Source: Manis javanica
Lineage: Eukaryota > Chordata > Mammalia > Pholidota > Manidae
Length of the DNA: 64,000 nt
Direction of reading: 5' to 3'
Assembly: GCF_040802235.1 (NCBI RefSeq)
Contig: NC_133174.1
Coordinates: 107,513,647-107,577,646, forward strand
The notes under the pieces are model-generated. The model was not told the origin of the DNA and ran no database searches. It saw nothing but the letters and a program-made list of their open reading frames with translations. Below, in pieces: positions 49,031 through 60,543 of the stretch (position 1 is the stretch's first letter; the number at the start of each line of letters is the position of its first letter). The translations under genes and the position numbers were made by a program.

Positions 49031-49519
49031 CAATGAAGCACAACTGAAGGAACAAAATAGCTACAGACTCACAGACTCCCAAGAAGGAACTAGTGGTTAC
49101 CAAAGGGGAGGGGTGGGGGAGGGCAGGTGGGGAGGGAGGGAGAAGGGGATTGAGGGGTATTATGATAGTACGCATGGTGTGTGTGGGGGTCACAGGGAAG
49201 ACAGTGTAGCATAGAGAAGACAAGTAGGGACTCTGTGGCATCTTACTACACTAATGGACAGTGACTGCAATGGGGTATGGTGGGAACTTGATAATATGGG
49301 TGATTGTAGTAACCACAATGTTTTTCAGGTGAAACTTTTCTAAGAGTGTATATCAATAATATCTTAATAAAAAAATTAACTGCCGAGAAGATAAAAAAGG
49401 CCTGACCTTGACCCGTCCATTGCCCATCCTCCACTTCACTCAGAGTAGAGGGATAGGTCCAGAGACAGAGAAGGTGTGGTGGCTGGCAAAATTCTGCTGT
49501 GCTTTGTGGTAAAGACTAT

Positions 49520-49725
49520 GGTTATAGTTAACACTTTAGATGTACTAGGCCTCATTCTCTATTTACATACTTCATTGAATTTTCATCTTAGGAGGTAGAT
49601 ACAAAGAATAGTTTCCTTTCACACATGAGAAAATAAAGGCATAGAGGGGTTAAGTGATGTGCCCAGAGTCTCACAACTTGGTAATGACAGAGCTGGGATT
49701 CTCACCCGGCCAGTCAGGCTTTAGT
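49520..49725 (-). mobile_element. MIR SINE, antisense
   Basis: 'aattttcatcttaggaggta', 'acacatgagaaaataaagg', 'agaggggttaagtgatgtgc' and 'agctgggattctcacccgg' follow antisense MIR order. Confidence 0.82.
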
Positions 49726-51837
49726 TTCTAAAATTTCCCACTACATGCTATATAGAAGGAATGCCAAACCTCTCAAAATGAGAATGACAGGTCAGCCAAA
49801 AACCCTGGGTAGGTAATGGGGACCCCTAACAAGCCTGCCCCCATGGAAGTCTCATCTAGAAGCACAGTTACCATCAAACACCCATGAGGGCCATCATGAT
49901 GGTGACAATTCAAAGAGAAATGACAAAAATCACAAGATGGTTAAACCAAAGGGGCTAGCATTGGAACTTTCCCTCCTGAAGCTTCTCCTTCCAGGGCTAA
50001 TACTTTCTGTTTTGTTTCTATAACAAAGGAGGAGGAGGAGATGGTGGTGGTTGTGGGGTTCCCTCATTTTCAAAAACAAAACATTCTTTGTAAATATCCC
50101 AACTATTTCCATTAGAATTTCTTACATGTGACCTGACTCGTATTCAGCTGTCTCTGTTAACCACATCGGGCAATGGCAGAAAAAGGTGCAGCCAAGTTTC
50201 CTTCTGGAAGTCTCATTTTCATTGTACTTGTTCTGATAGGGATAATTTAATCAATGTGGCCTTTTTCCCTTTCTCATTTTTTATTTTGTTTGTGCATCTA
50301 GATTTAGTTTGGGATGAGGAGGGAGGACACAGTACTATTCCCATGCTACTATAGTGGCTCTGGAGGCATCTAAAATCCTGACTATGCCATGGGAATATTT
50401 GGAAATAATTCACTGCATAAATATTATAGGACCTGGTCAGGTTTACATCGAACGTAACTCCATCTCTATACTGGCTTTGCTTTTGCTTCTGAATATTAAA
50501 TGTTCAAATATGTCACAGCTAGGCATTATTATTTACATCCCTCAAAGACACCTAAGCTGTTCCTCTTTAAGGATACAGAATTCATAAGACTCAGTCTAAT
50601 TAGTGACAGAAAAGGACTATCCTTGGATTATCTATTAGATTATAATACCTCATCTGCACATCTTCACCCTGAATACTGCTTTGATCATATGTCTGACTCA
50701 CCACAGGTGACCAATGAATAAGTGATGAACGAATGGTCTACATTTCCCAGATTGCAGCCCTGTCCGGCTCATGATAGCTTCCACTGGCTTTCTGTCAAAG
50801 GCACATGCAGTCAGCATGCAGAATGGTGAGTCCAGAGCCTTTAAGACTCTCAACCTTATGAGACCTACTGAAGCAGGGATTACAAAATGCTACAGTACAT
50901 AAACAATGAGACTTGTAGGTCAGAAATGAACTGTTCGGCTAAAAAAGTCCTCTCTCAGGGAAATGAAGCAAATTGAACCTAAGTTTTCTAGGCAAAAAAG
51001 GGCTGATTTATTCAGTGTAAGTCTAAAACCAAAGGATAAGAGTCTGAGAAAAATTAGAGAATGTTACCTGATTTCATATACACCCTGGTATTATTTTTGC
51101 TTTGCACGTCCCTTGTAGTACTGACTGGTTTTAACAGTCAGAGTTCACAGAACAATTGAAATGAAGAATTTCACTTCCTGTTTAAAACTCTGCCAAAAGA
51201 ACTTCCTACACACACACACTTCAGTTCCTACCATCCTTCACGTCTCTGTTTATGCCATCTCCCCACAAAGCCTTTTTGGTTTTCCATCTAGAAAGGCTCT
51301 GCCTAGTCAAGCACTTGTCATCAGCACTGACTTGCTATTATCAAAACTCTTCATAGTATCTTTTTATCTAACTATGTCATATCTCCCTCAACCACAATCT
51401 TTCTGAGGCCTGGCATATCTGCCCACATTGTCTTGCACATAATAAAGGCCTCTCAGAAGCACCTGCTTTTCTAAACTGGATTTCCTCAAGCTCAAGCATT
51501 TATTGTTCCATTGCTTTTTGGTTCTAGGGCAACAGGTGAAAAATCAGACATAGACTCAATCTTCATGGAGCTTATTTACCTTTTTAGAAAAAACTGGAAG
51601 AGATGAACCTTTTTTGGTCTCTCTAAAAAGTTGCAGGAAGTTGTAACAAATCATAGAAAATGACATAGAGTAGTTGAAAACACTGTGGACTATGAGTCAG
51701 AATACCTTGGTCTAATGTCTAACATGATGTGTATCTCGACTCCATTTCTTAACCATGTGTTATCTACTTTCCTATAGGGATCATATAGGGATCATAAAGT
51801 TACTGGGAGAACTGAATCAGAAAACAGATGCAAATCA
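49726..51837. other. Unclassified DNA, no gene recognised
   Basis: 2.1 kb with short frames only. 51170-51460 has weak L2-like text ('ccacaaagcctttttggttt', 'tgtcttgcacataataaagg'), too divergent to call. Confidence 0.4.
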
Positions 51838-52565
51838 TGTTGAAGGGAACTTCCTCAACCTGATAAAAAGCATCTGTGAAAAAAACCCATAGCTAATGCC
51901 ATACTTAAAGGTTAAAGACTGAAAACTTAGTCCCAAAGATCACTAACAACACAAGGATGTCTCCTTCCACCACTGCTGTTTAACATTGTGCTGGAAGTTC
52001 TAAGAAAATGAAATAAGAATCAAGAGTGGAAAGGAAGAAGTAAAGCTATGTCTATTTTCAGATGACATGATCTTATACAGAAAACACTAAAGAACCCACA
52101 AAAAAACTATTAAAGCTTATAAATGAATTCATCCAGGTTTCAGGATACGTCAGTATGCAAAAAAAATCACCTGTATTTCTATAAACTAGCAATAAACAAT
52201 CTAAAAATGAATTAAAAAGCAACCCTACAATAGCATTAAAAAGCATAAATACTAAGGAATAAATTTAACAGAAGTATAATACTTGTTCACTGAAAACTAC
52301 ATTGAAAGAAATTAAGGAAGTCCTAAATAAGTGCAAAAGTATCCTGTGTTCATGGAACACTTAATATTACAATGGCGGTACTCCCCAAACTGAATTACAG
52401 ATTCCCAGAAAATCCTACCCAAATCCCAGTTACCTTTCTTCTCCGCTAGATATTGACAAGCTGATCCTAAAATTCATATGGAAATGCAAGGGACCCAGAA
52501 TATCCAAAACAATTTTGAAAAAGAACAAAGTTATTTCACATTTTCCAATTCAAAAATTTCCTATA
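51838..52565 (+). mobile_element. Old L1 ORF2, left part of a split element
   Basis: Runs from 'aggaacttcctcaacctgat'-type text through the RT palm region ('ctattttcagatgacatgat', where the Asp-Asp pair is still encoded) to 'ttttccaattcaaaaatttc ctata' at 52565. The same element resumes at 60917 with 'aagctacagtaatcaac'. Multiple frame breaks mark it as old. Confidence 0.9.
52552..52565 (+). repeat. Left target-site duplication of the L1-ERV composite
   Basis: AAAAATTTCCTATA sits directly before the L1 5' end (GAGGCGGAGC at 52566). Its partner AAAAAAATTCCTATA is at 60902-60916, after the ERV-derived poly(A), with one T/A difference within the A/T run. Confidence 0.8.
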
Positions 52566-53869
52566 GAGGCGGAGCGAAGATGGCAGCGTGAGTAGAGCAG
52601 CAGAAATCTCCTCCCAAAACCACATATATCTATGAAAATATAACAAAGACAACTCTTCCTAGAATAAAGACCAGAGGACACAGGACAACATCCAGACCAC
52701 ATCCACACCTGTGAGAACCCAGCGCCTCGCAAAGGGGGTAAAATACAAACCCTGGCCCAGTGGGTCCCGAGCGCCCCTCCCCCCAGGTCCCGACGGGAGG
52801 AGAGGAGTCAGAGCAGGAGGGAGAAGGAGCCCAGGACTGCTGAACACCCAGCCCCAGCCATCTGGACCAGAGCGCAGACAAAGTGCATGCGCGGGGCCCT
52901 GGATACTAGGGAAACAGGGCAGCAAGAATGGTGAGTGGGTACCGGAGGCTGGCGCCGGAAGACAAAAGAAAAGCAAGCGGCCATCTTTTTTTTTTTTTGT
53001 TGTTGTTGTTTTGCTGTGGTGAGTGCTTTTTGGAAGTCATAAAGGGACAGGGACCCCAATACTAGGGAATCAGGGCAGCAAGAATGGTGAGCGGGTATCG
53101 GAGACTGGCACCGGAGAACAAAAGAAAAGCGAGTGGCCACCTTTTTTTTTTTTGTTGTTGTTGTTGTTTTGTTGTGGTGAGTGCTTTTTGGAAGTCTTAA
53201 AGGGACAGGGAACCCAATACTAGGTAAACAGGGCAGCAAGACCAGTGAGTGGGTATCGGAGGCCAGCGATGGAGAACAAAAGAAAAGCGAGCAGCCATTT
53301 TTTTGTTGTTGTTGTTGTTCTGTTTTGGCAAGTACTTTTTGGAAGTCATAAAGGGATAGGGACCCCAATACTAGGGAAACAGGGCAGCAAGACCAGTGAG
53401 CGGGTGCCTGAGGCTGGCACCAGAGAATAAAGAAAAACGAGTGGCCATTTTTTTTTCTTTTTTGTGGTCGTTGTTTTGTTTTGGTGGGTGCTTTTTGGAA
53501 GTCTTAAAGGGGCACGGCGGGACACTTACTCCAGAGGTAGGGAATCCAGGGATCTCTGGGCACTCTAATCCTCTGGGCTGCAGGGAGCATGGAGGCCCCT
53601 TACGGAGATAAATAGCCTCCCGGCCGCTCCCCCTCCAATGCAACTCCACTCCTTTGGAGCAGCAGCCCGAGCCAGGCCATGCCCACAGCAACAGCGGAGA
53701 TAAACTCCATAGAGGCCGGGCAGGAAGCAGAAGCCCTAGCTGCGCGCAGCTACCCAGAACAAGCCACTAGAGGTCACTATTCTCCCAGGAGAGAAAGACC
53801 ACAAATCAACAAGAAGGGAAGTTCTTCCAGCCATCACTAGTCCCAGCTCTGCAAACTATTCCTATCACC
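52566..53869 (+). promoter_or_regulatory. L1 5' UTR with internal promoter region
   Basis: Starts GAGGCGGAGCGAAGATGGC, an L1 5' terminus with a YY1-like GATGGC core at about 52578, and is GC-rich up to about 52960. In active L1s this region carries the internal RNA polymerase II promoter. It contains four tandem units (separate entry). The GC-rich end before ORF1 (53515-53760) is typical of the same family. Length about 1.3 kb. Confidence 0.85.
52903..53515 (+). repeat. Four tandem units of about 155 bases in the L1 5' UTR
   Basis: Each unit begins 'atactagggaaacagggcag', continues through 'gaggctggcaccggag'-type text, a poly(T)/(TTG)n tract and 'ggtgagtgctttttggaagt', and ends at the next 'ccccaatactaggg'. 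Units start at 52903, 53059, 53217 and 53368 (periods 156, 158 and 151). Length differences lie mostly in the T/TTG tract. The 186-codon antisense frame (53368-52808) with Gln runs arises from these repeats. Confidence 0.93.
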
Positions 53870-54726
53870 ATGAAAAGACAAAATTACAGGCAAACCAAGA
53901 TCACAGAGACACCAGAGAAGGAGACAGACCTAACCACTCTTCCTGACAAAGAATTCAAAATAAAAATCATAAAAATGCTGACAGAGATGCAGAGAAATAC
54001 GCAAGAGAAATGGGATGAAGTCCAGAGGGAGATCACAGATGCCAGAAAGGAGATTACAGAAATGAAACAAACTCTGGAAGGATTTATAAGCAGAATGGAT
54101 AAGATGCAAGAGGCCATTGATGGAACTGAAACCAGAGAACAGGAACACATAGAAGCTGACATAGAGAGAGATAAAAGGATCTCCAGGAATGAAACAATAT
54201 TAAGAGAACTGTGTGACCAATCCAAAAGGAACAAGATCCATATTATAGGGGAACCAGAAGAAGAAGAGAGAGTGGAAAATGGATGGAAAGTATCTTGGAA
54301 GAAATAATTGCTGAAAACTTCCCCAAACTGGGGGAGGAAATAATCGAACAGATCACGGAAATACACAGAACCCCCAACAGAAAGGATCCAAGGAGGATAA
54401 CACCAAGACACATAATAATTAAAATGGCAAAGATCGAGGACAAGGAAAGAGTTTTAAAGGCAGTTAGAGAGAAAAAGGTCACCTGTAAAGGAAAACCCAT
54501 CAGGCTAACATAAGACTTCTCGACAGAAACCCTACAGGCCAGAAGAGAATGGCATGATATACTTAATGCAATGAAACAGAAGGGCCTTGAACCAAGGATA
54601 CTGTATCCAGCACGACTATCATTTAAATATGATGGCGGGATTAAACAATTCCCAGACAAGCAAAAGCTGAGGGAATTTGCTTCCCACAAACCACCTCTAC
54701 ATGGCATCCTACAGGGACTGCTCTAG
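53870..54726 (+). pseudogene. L1 ORF1 (ORF1p RNA-binding protein), broken
   Basis: The ATG is at 53870 and the expected stop is TAG 54724-54726. The N-terminus and coiled coil (about residues 35-110, heptad-like, KEITEMKQTLEGF) read openly to about 54255. One frameshift between about 54255 and 54285 moves to the frame carrying the RRM/C-terminal part (AENFPKLGEEIIEQ and onward). A TAA at 54511-54513 stops it before the last 70 codons. Full length would be about 285 codons. It is not expected to make functional protein. Confidence 0.93.
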
Positions 54727-54921
54727 ATGGGAGCACCCCTAAAAAGAGCACAGAACAAAACACACAACATATGAAGAATGGAGGAGGAGGAATAAGAAGG
54801 GAGAGAAGAAAAGAATCTACAGACAGTGTATATAACAGCTCAATAAGCGAGCTAAGTTAGGCAGTAAGATACTAAAGAAGCTAACCTTGAACCTTTCGTA
54901 ACCACGAATCTAAAGCCTGCA

Positions 54922-57900
54922 ATGGCAATAAGTACATATCTCTCAATAGTCACCCTAAATGTAAATGGACTTAATGCACCAATCAAAAGACATAGAGTAA
55001 TAGAATGGATAAAAAAGCAAGACCCATCTATATGCTGCTTACAAGAAACTCACCTCAAACCCACAGACAAGCACAGACTAAAAGTCAAGGGATGGAAAAA
55101 CATATTTCAGGCAAACAACAGTGAGAAGAAAGCAGGGGTAGCAGTACTAATATCAGACAAAATAGACTTCAAAACAACGAAAGTAACAAGAGATAAAGAA
55201 GGATACTACATAATGATAAAGGGCTCAGTCCAACAAGGGGATATAACCATTCTAAATATATATGCACCCAACACAGGAGAACCAGCATTTGTGAAACAAA
55301 TACTAACAGAACTAAAGAGGGAAATAGACTGCAATGCATTCATTTTAGGAGACTTCAACACACCACTCACCCCAAAGGATAGATCCACCGGGCAGAAAAT
55401 AAGTAAGGACATGGAAGCACTGAACAACACAGTAGAGCAGATGGACCTAATAGACATCTATAGAACTCTACATCCAAAAGCAACAGGATATGGATATACA
55501 TTCTTCTCAAGTGCACATGGAACATTCTCCAGAATAGACCACATACTAGCCCACAAAAAGGGCCTCAGCAAAATCCAAAATATTGAAATTCTACCAACCA
55601 ATTTTTCAGACCACAAAGGTATAAAAGTAGAAATAAATTCTACAAAGAAAACAAAAAGGCTCACAAACATATGGAGGCTTAACAACATGCTTCTAAATAA
55701 TCAATGGATCAACAAACAAATTAAAATAGAGATCAAGGAATATATAGACACAAATGACAACAACAACACAAAGCCCCAACTTCTGTGGGACGCAGTGAAA
55801 GCAGTCCTAAGAGGAAAGTATATAGCGATCCAGGCACACTTGAAGAAGGAAGAACAATCCTAAATGAATAGTCTAACATCACAATTATTGAAATTGGAAA
55901 AAGAAGAACAAATGAGGCCTAAAGTCAGCAGAAGGAGGGACATAACAAAGATCAGAGAAGAAATAAACAAAATTGAGAAGAATAAAACAAAGCAAAAATC
56001 AATGAAACCAAGAGCTGGTTCTTTGAAAAAATAAACAAAATAGATAAGCCTCTAGCCAAACTTATTAAAAGAAAAAGAGAATCAACACATCAACAGAATC
56101 AGAAATGAGAACGGAAATATCACGACAGACTCCACAGAAATACAAAGAATTATTAAAGACGACTATGAAAACCTATATGCCAACAAGCTGGAAAACCTAG
56201 AAGAAATGGACAACTTCCTAGAAAAATACAACCTTCCAAGACTGAACAAGGAAGAAACACAAAAGTTAAACAAACCAATTACAAGCAAAGAAATTGAAAC
56301 GGTAATCAAAGAAGTACCCAAGAACAAAGCATCCGGACTGGACGAATTTACCTCGGAACTTTTTCAAACACACAGAGAAGACATAATACCCATTCTCCTT
56401 AAAGTTTTCCAAAAAATAGAAGAGGAGGGAATACTCCCAAACTCAAACTATGAAGCCAACATCACCCTAATACCAAAACCAGGCAAAGACCCCACCAAAA
56501 AAGAAAACTACAGACCAATATCCCTGATGAACGTAGATGCAAAAATACTTATTAAAATATTAGCAAACAGAATTCAAAAGTATATCAAAAGGATCATACA
56601 CCATAACCAAGTGGGATTCATCCCAGGGATGCAAGGATGGTACAACATTCGAAAATCCATCAACATCATCCACCACATCAACAAAAAGAAAGACAAAAAC
56701 CACATGATCATCTCCATAGATGCTGAAAAAGCATTTGACAAAATTCAACATCCATTCATGATCAAAACTCTCAGCAAAATGGGTATAGAGGGAAAGTACC
56801 TCAACATAATAAAGGCCATATACGATAAACCCACAGCCAACATTATACTGAACAGCGAGAAGCTGAAAGCTTTTCCTCTGAGATTGGGAACTAGACAGGG
56901 ATGCCCACTCTCCCCACTGCTACTTAACATAGTACTGGAGGTCCTAGCCATGGCAATCATACAAAACAAAGAAATACAAGGAATCCAGATTGGTAAAGAA
57001 GTAGTTAAACTGTCACTATTTTCAGACAACATGATATTGTACATAAAAAACCCTAAAGACTCCACCCCAAAACTACTAGAACTGATATCGGAATACAGCA
57101 AAGTTGCAGGATACAAAATTAACACACAGAAATCTGTAGCTTTCCTATACACTAACAATGAACCAATAGAAAGAGAAATCCGGAAAACAATTCCACTCAC
57201 AATTGCATCAAAAAGAATAAAAAAGCTAGGAATAAATCTAACCAAAGAGGTGAATGACCTATACTCTGAAATAAGTCACTCTTAAGAGAAATTAAAGGGG
57301 ACACTAACAAATGGAAACTCATCCCATGCTTGTGGCTAGGAAGAATCAATATTGTCAAAATGGCCATCCTGCCCAAAGCAATACACAGATTTGATGCAAT
57401 CCCTATCAAATTACCAGCAACAATCTTCAATGAACTGGAACAAATAATTCAAAAACTCATATGGAAACACCAAAGACCCCGAATAGCCAAAGCAATCCTG
57501 AGAAAGAAGAATAAAGTAGGGGGGATCTCACTCCCCAACTTCAAGCTCTACTACAAAGCCATAGTAAGCAAGACAATTTGGTACTGGCACAAGAACAGAG
57601 CCACAGACCAGTGGAACAGACTAGAGACTCCAGACATTAACCCAAACATATATGGTCAATTAATATTTGATAAAGGAGCCATGGACATACAATGGCAAAA
57701 TGACAGTCTCTTCAACAGATGGTGCGGGCAAAACTGGACAGTTACATGTAGGAGAATGAAACTGGACCATTGTCTAACCCCATATACAAAAGTAAATTCA
57801 AAATGGATCAAAGACCTGAATGTAAGTCATGAAACCATTAAACTTGTGGAAAAAAACATAGGCAAAAACCTCTTAGACATAAACATGAGTGACCTCTTCT

Positions 57901-58735
57901 TGAACATATCTCCCCGGGCAAGGAAAACAACAGCAAAAATGAACAAGTGGGACTATATTAAGCTGAAAAGCTTTTGTTCAGCAAAAGACACCATCAATAG
58001 AACAAAAAGGAACCCTACAGTATGGGAGAATATATTTGTAAATTACAGATCCGATAAAGGCTTGACGTCCAAAATATATAAAGAGCTCATATGCCTCAAC
58101 AAACAAAAATCAAATAATCCAATTAAAAAATGGGCAGAGGAACTGAACAGACAGTTCTCCAAAAAAGAAATACAGATGGCCAAGAGACACATGAAAAGAT
58201 GCTCCACATTGCTAATTATCAGAGAAATGCAAATTGAAACTACAATGAGGTATCACCTCACACCAGTAAGGATGGCTCTCATCCAAAAGACAAACAACAA
58301 CAAATGTTGGTGAGGCTGTGGAGAAAGGGGACCCTCCTACACTGCTGGTGGGAATGTAAATTAGTTCAACCACTGTGGAAAGCAGTATGGAGGTTCATCA
58401 AAATGCTCAAAACAGACTTACCATTTGACCCAGGAATTCCACTCCTAGGAATTTACCCTAAGAACACAGCAATCAAGTTTGAGAAAGACAGATGCACCCC
58501 TATATTTATCGCAGCACTATTTACAATAGCCAAGAATTGGAAGCAACCTAAATGTCCATCGGTAGATGAATGGATAAAGAAGATGTGGTACATATACACA
58601 ATGGAATACTACTCAGCCATAAGAAGAGGGCAAATCCTACCATTTGCAGCAACATGGATGGAGCTGGAGGGTATTATGCTCAGTGAAATAAGCCAAGCGG
58701 AGAAAGAGAAATACCAAATGATTTCACTCATCTGA
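54922..58735 (+). pseudogene. L1 ORF2 (endonuclease / reverse transcriptase), broken
   Basis: Covers the whole ORF2 span (about 1,271 codons; intact family members are near 1,275). The endonuclease frame is open from 54922 to 55860, with the expected motifs in order: LNVNGLNAPIKRHR, QETHL, GDFNTPL, RIDHIL, SDHKGI. A TAA at 55861-55863 ends it. Frameshifts follow near 55985, by 56206, near 57285 and near 58305. In the RT palm the catalytic FADD box reads F-S-D-N (57019-57030), so one metal-binding Asp is lost. The C-terminal Cys-rich segment (CWWECKLVQPLWK) is at about 58340. Inactive, but decayed only modestly. Confidence 0.95.
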
Positions 58736-59079
58736 GGAGTATAAGAACAAAGGAAACACTGAAGGAACAAAACAGCAGCGGAATCACAGAACCCGAGAAT
58801 GGACTAACAGATACCAAAGGGAAAGGGACTGGGGAGGGTGGGTGGGTAGGGAAGGATGGGGGGGGAAGAAGAAGAGGGGTATTAAGATTAGCATGCATGG
58901 GGGAGGTGGGAGAAAGGGGAGGGCTGTACAACACAGAGAAGACAAGTAGTGATTCTACAACATTTTGCTATGCTGATGGACAGTGACTGTAAACGGGTTT
59001 ATAGGGGGGACCTGGTATAGGGGAGAGCCTAGTAAACATAATATTCTTCATGTAAGTGTAGATTAAACATAAAAAAAAA
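58736..59079 (+). mobile_element. L1 3' UTR and original A-run
   Basis: Contains a G-rich/polypurine patch (58835-58880), 'gaagacaagtagtgattcta', 'gacagtgactgtaaacgggt' and 'gtgtagattaaacat' followed by nine As (59071-59079). The short L1 at 27.2 kb of the same subfamily ends at the same place, which fixes this as the true L1 end. The signal just before the A-run is ATTAAA, weaker than AATAAA. Confidence 0.9.
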
Positions 59080-59230
59080 GAAGGAAAGAAAGAGAAGGGG
59101 GATTACTCCCTGTAAATCAATGATTAATGCATGCTTTAAATATCCTTAATTTTGATCACTTAAAGGGTGTCAGATGATCAGCTATGGAGGTATACTTTTC
59201 TGATAATATTCCTTTCTCTTAAAAAAAAAA
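59080..59230 (+). other. Non-L1, non-ERV linker between L1 and ERV
   Basis: A purine-rich start (gaaggaaagaaagagaaggg), about 120 bases of unique-looking sequence, and a run of 10 As at 59221-59230. If the composite is a transduction, this is source-locus flank copied with the L1, and the internal A-run could be the tail of an earlier L1 or ERV retrocopy. Confidence 0.55.
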
Positions 59231-59269
59231 GCAGTTCTTGTGTGGTGACCTCCAATGAGTTCTACACAA

Positions 59270-59423
59270 TGGTATAAAGGGCATATCAAAGTGTGGGCAA
59301 AGGGTCTGTTTGTGTTTATACAGAGGATCAAAGCCTAATTTGGCTACCCAGAAAATGAACTAAGATACGATATGAAGAAGAACTTCCAACATCAGCACTC
59401 TCTGGAAGAGTCATACCAGAAGA
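59270..59423 (+). pseudogene. ERV integrase C-terminal remnant
   Basis: The stretch at about 59297-59350 reads GKGSVCVYTEDQSLIWLPRK, like the C-terminal domain of class II (betaretrovirus-like) integrases, whose tails have G-x-V-C-V then x-W-x-P-x-R. Downstream a shifted frame reads ELPTSALSGRVIPEDD. Stops and a frameshift break it. The rest of pol is absent. Confidence 0.55.
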
Positions 59424-59426
59424 TGA

Positions 59427-59921
59427 TCATCAAAAAACCTCAACAAAGATCCAGGCGATGCTGCAGTTGTAGCTGCATTCATCCCACCGGTTCCTGTACT
59501 TGCCATTGGAATGAAGAAGGAGATATCTAAGCTGGTCTGTGCATACAGCAAAACAACAAATTTGACTGGATCTATACTGTTGGATCTCAACCAAGAATTA
59601 GGAGAAGTGCAAGTTGTAGCGCTCCAAAATCTTACAACTACAGACTATCTACTGTTAAAAGAACATATGGGATGTGAACAGTTCCTAGGAATGGGTTGTT
59701 TTAATTTGTCTGATTTCTCTCAGACTGTTCAAGTACAGTTGGACAATATCCATTATATCATAGACAAATTTGCACAAATGCCTAGGGTGCCTAACTGGTT
59801 TTCTTGGCTTCACTGGAGATGGCTGGTAATTATACATCTGCTTTGGTTATATAACTGTATTCCTATTATGTTAATGTGCATGTGCAATTTAATTAGTAGT
59901 TTAAAACCTATACATGCTTAA
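59427..59921 (+). pseudogene. ERV Env transmembrane subunit, open 164-codon frame
   Basis: The frame is open from after TGA 59424-59426 to TAA 59919-59921. In order it shows a hydrophobic fusion-peptide-like stretch (59463-59510), a helical stretch, a Leu-rich segment next to a disulphide-type loop (GCEQFLGMGC), a WFSWLHWRW membrane-proximal patch, and a hydrophobic span (about 59826-59895) with a short tail. Without the surface subunit and a leader it is not an envelope gene. The first ATG in frame (59511) would miss the fusion peptide. Copy 1 has a stop where this reads through. Known ERV TM families share this layout. Whether the frame is maintained or chance is unknown. Confidence 0.75.
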
Positions 59922-60543
59922 GTTACTCTACAAGAAGATATGTCAAAGAAATAATCTTCCCATGTTTTCTTCCATCTGTTACCTCTATAGCTTTTCTTCT
60001 TCCTTCCTAATTACAACCCTTAAATAGAATTCGTGCCTCATATCGAATTCACTGAGTATCATAATTCCTCCAAGTGGTAAAGATACCTAAAGACAAATGC
60101 TGCGCATAGAAGCCACAGGGCATAAATCTGCAAAGAAGTAAAAAGCTAACCTTTTCAAACAATATGGCTTCTCTCTCACTTACCAACTTTACATTTCCCT
60201 GTATGGCCCCGGAATATGACTGGTTAGCCAGAGACGGGTAAGAATCGTCAAGGGAGGAACAATCTAAGACAGGCACAGTCGCAGGGGGGCCATCAGGTGA
60301 GAAATTGGGGATCAACAGAGATGAGGCTTAGAACCTCACCCCGTTTTGAGGGAAATCTTTGGCATCCGTGGATGTTTTATTGCCCTTGTCTAGCTTGGAT
60401 TAACACATAGTCTACAGGTACACACCTGATCATCTACATTTGCTCTCTTACAACACTAAACTATGTTTTCTACCTTTATCTTGCGTCTACCTACCACTTC
60501 AGCATTTTATTTAAAAAAATAGTAATAATAATAAAGGGAGAAA

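Larger units (their letters stand above)
45787..49410 (+). mobile_element. Internally deleted L1 with target-site duplications
   Basis: The L1 body is 45805-49392, flanked by an 18-base direct repeat with two mismatches (45787-45804 and 49393-49410, 'ggcctga-cttg' type). In order it has a 5' UTR with the 'gatggtggtgtgagaggtga' start, broken ORF1, the ORF2 endonuclease part, a junction at about 48927 straight to the last 100 codons of ORF2, and the 3' UTR. Compared with the 52.6 kb copy, about 2.6 kb covering reverse transcriptase and most of the C-terminus is absent. Confidence 0.92.
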
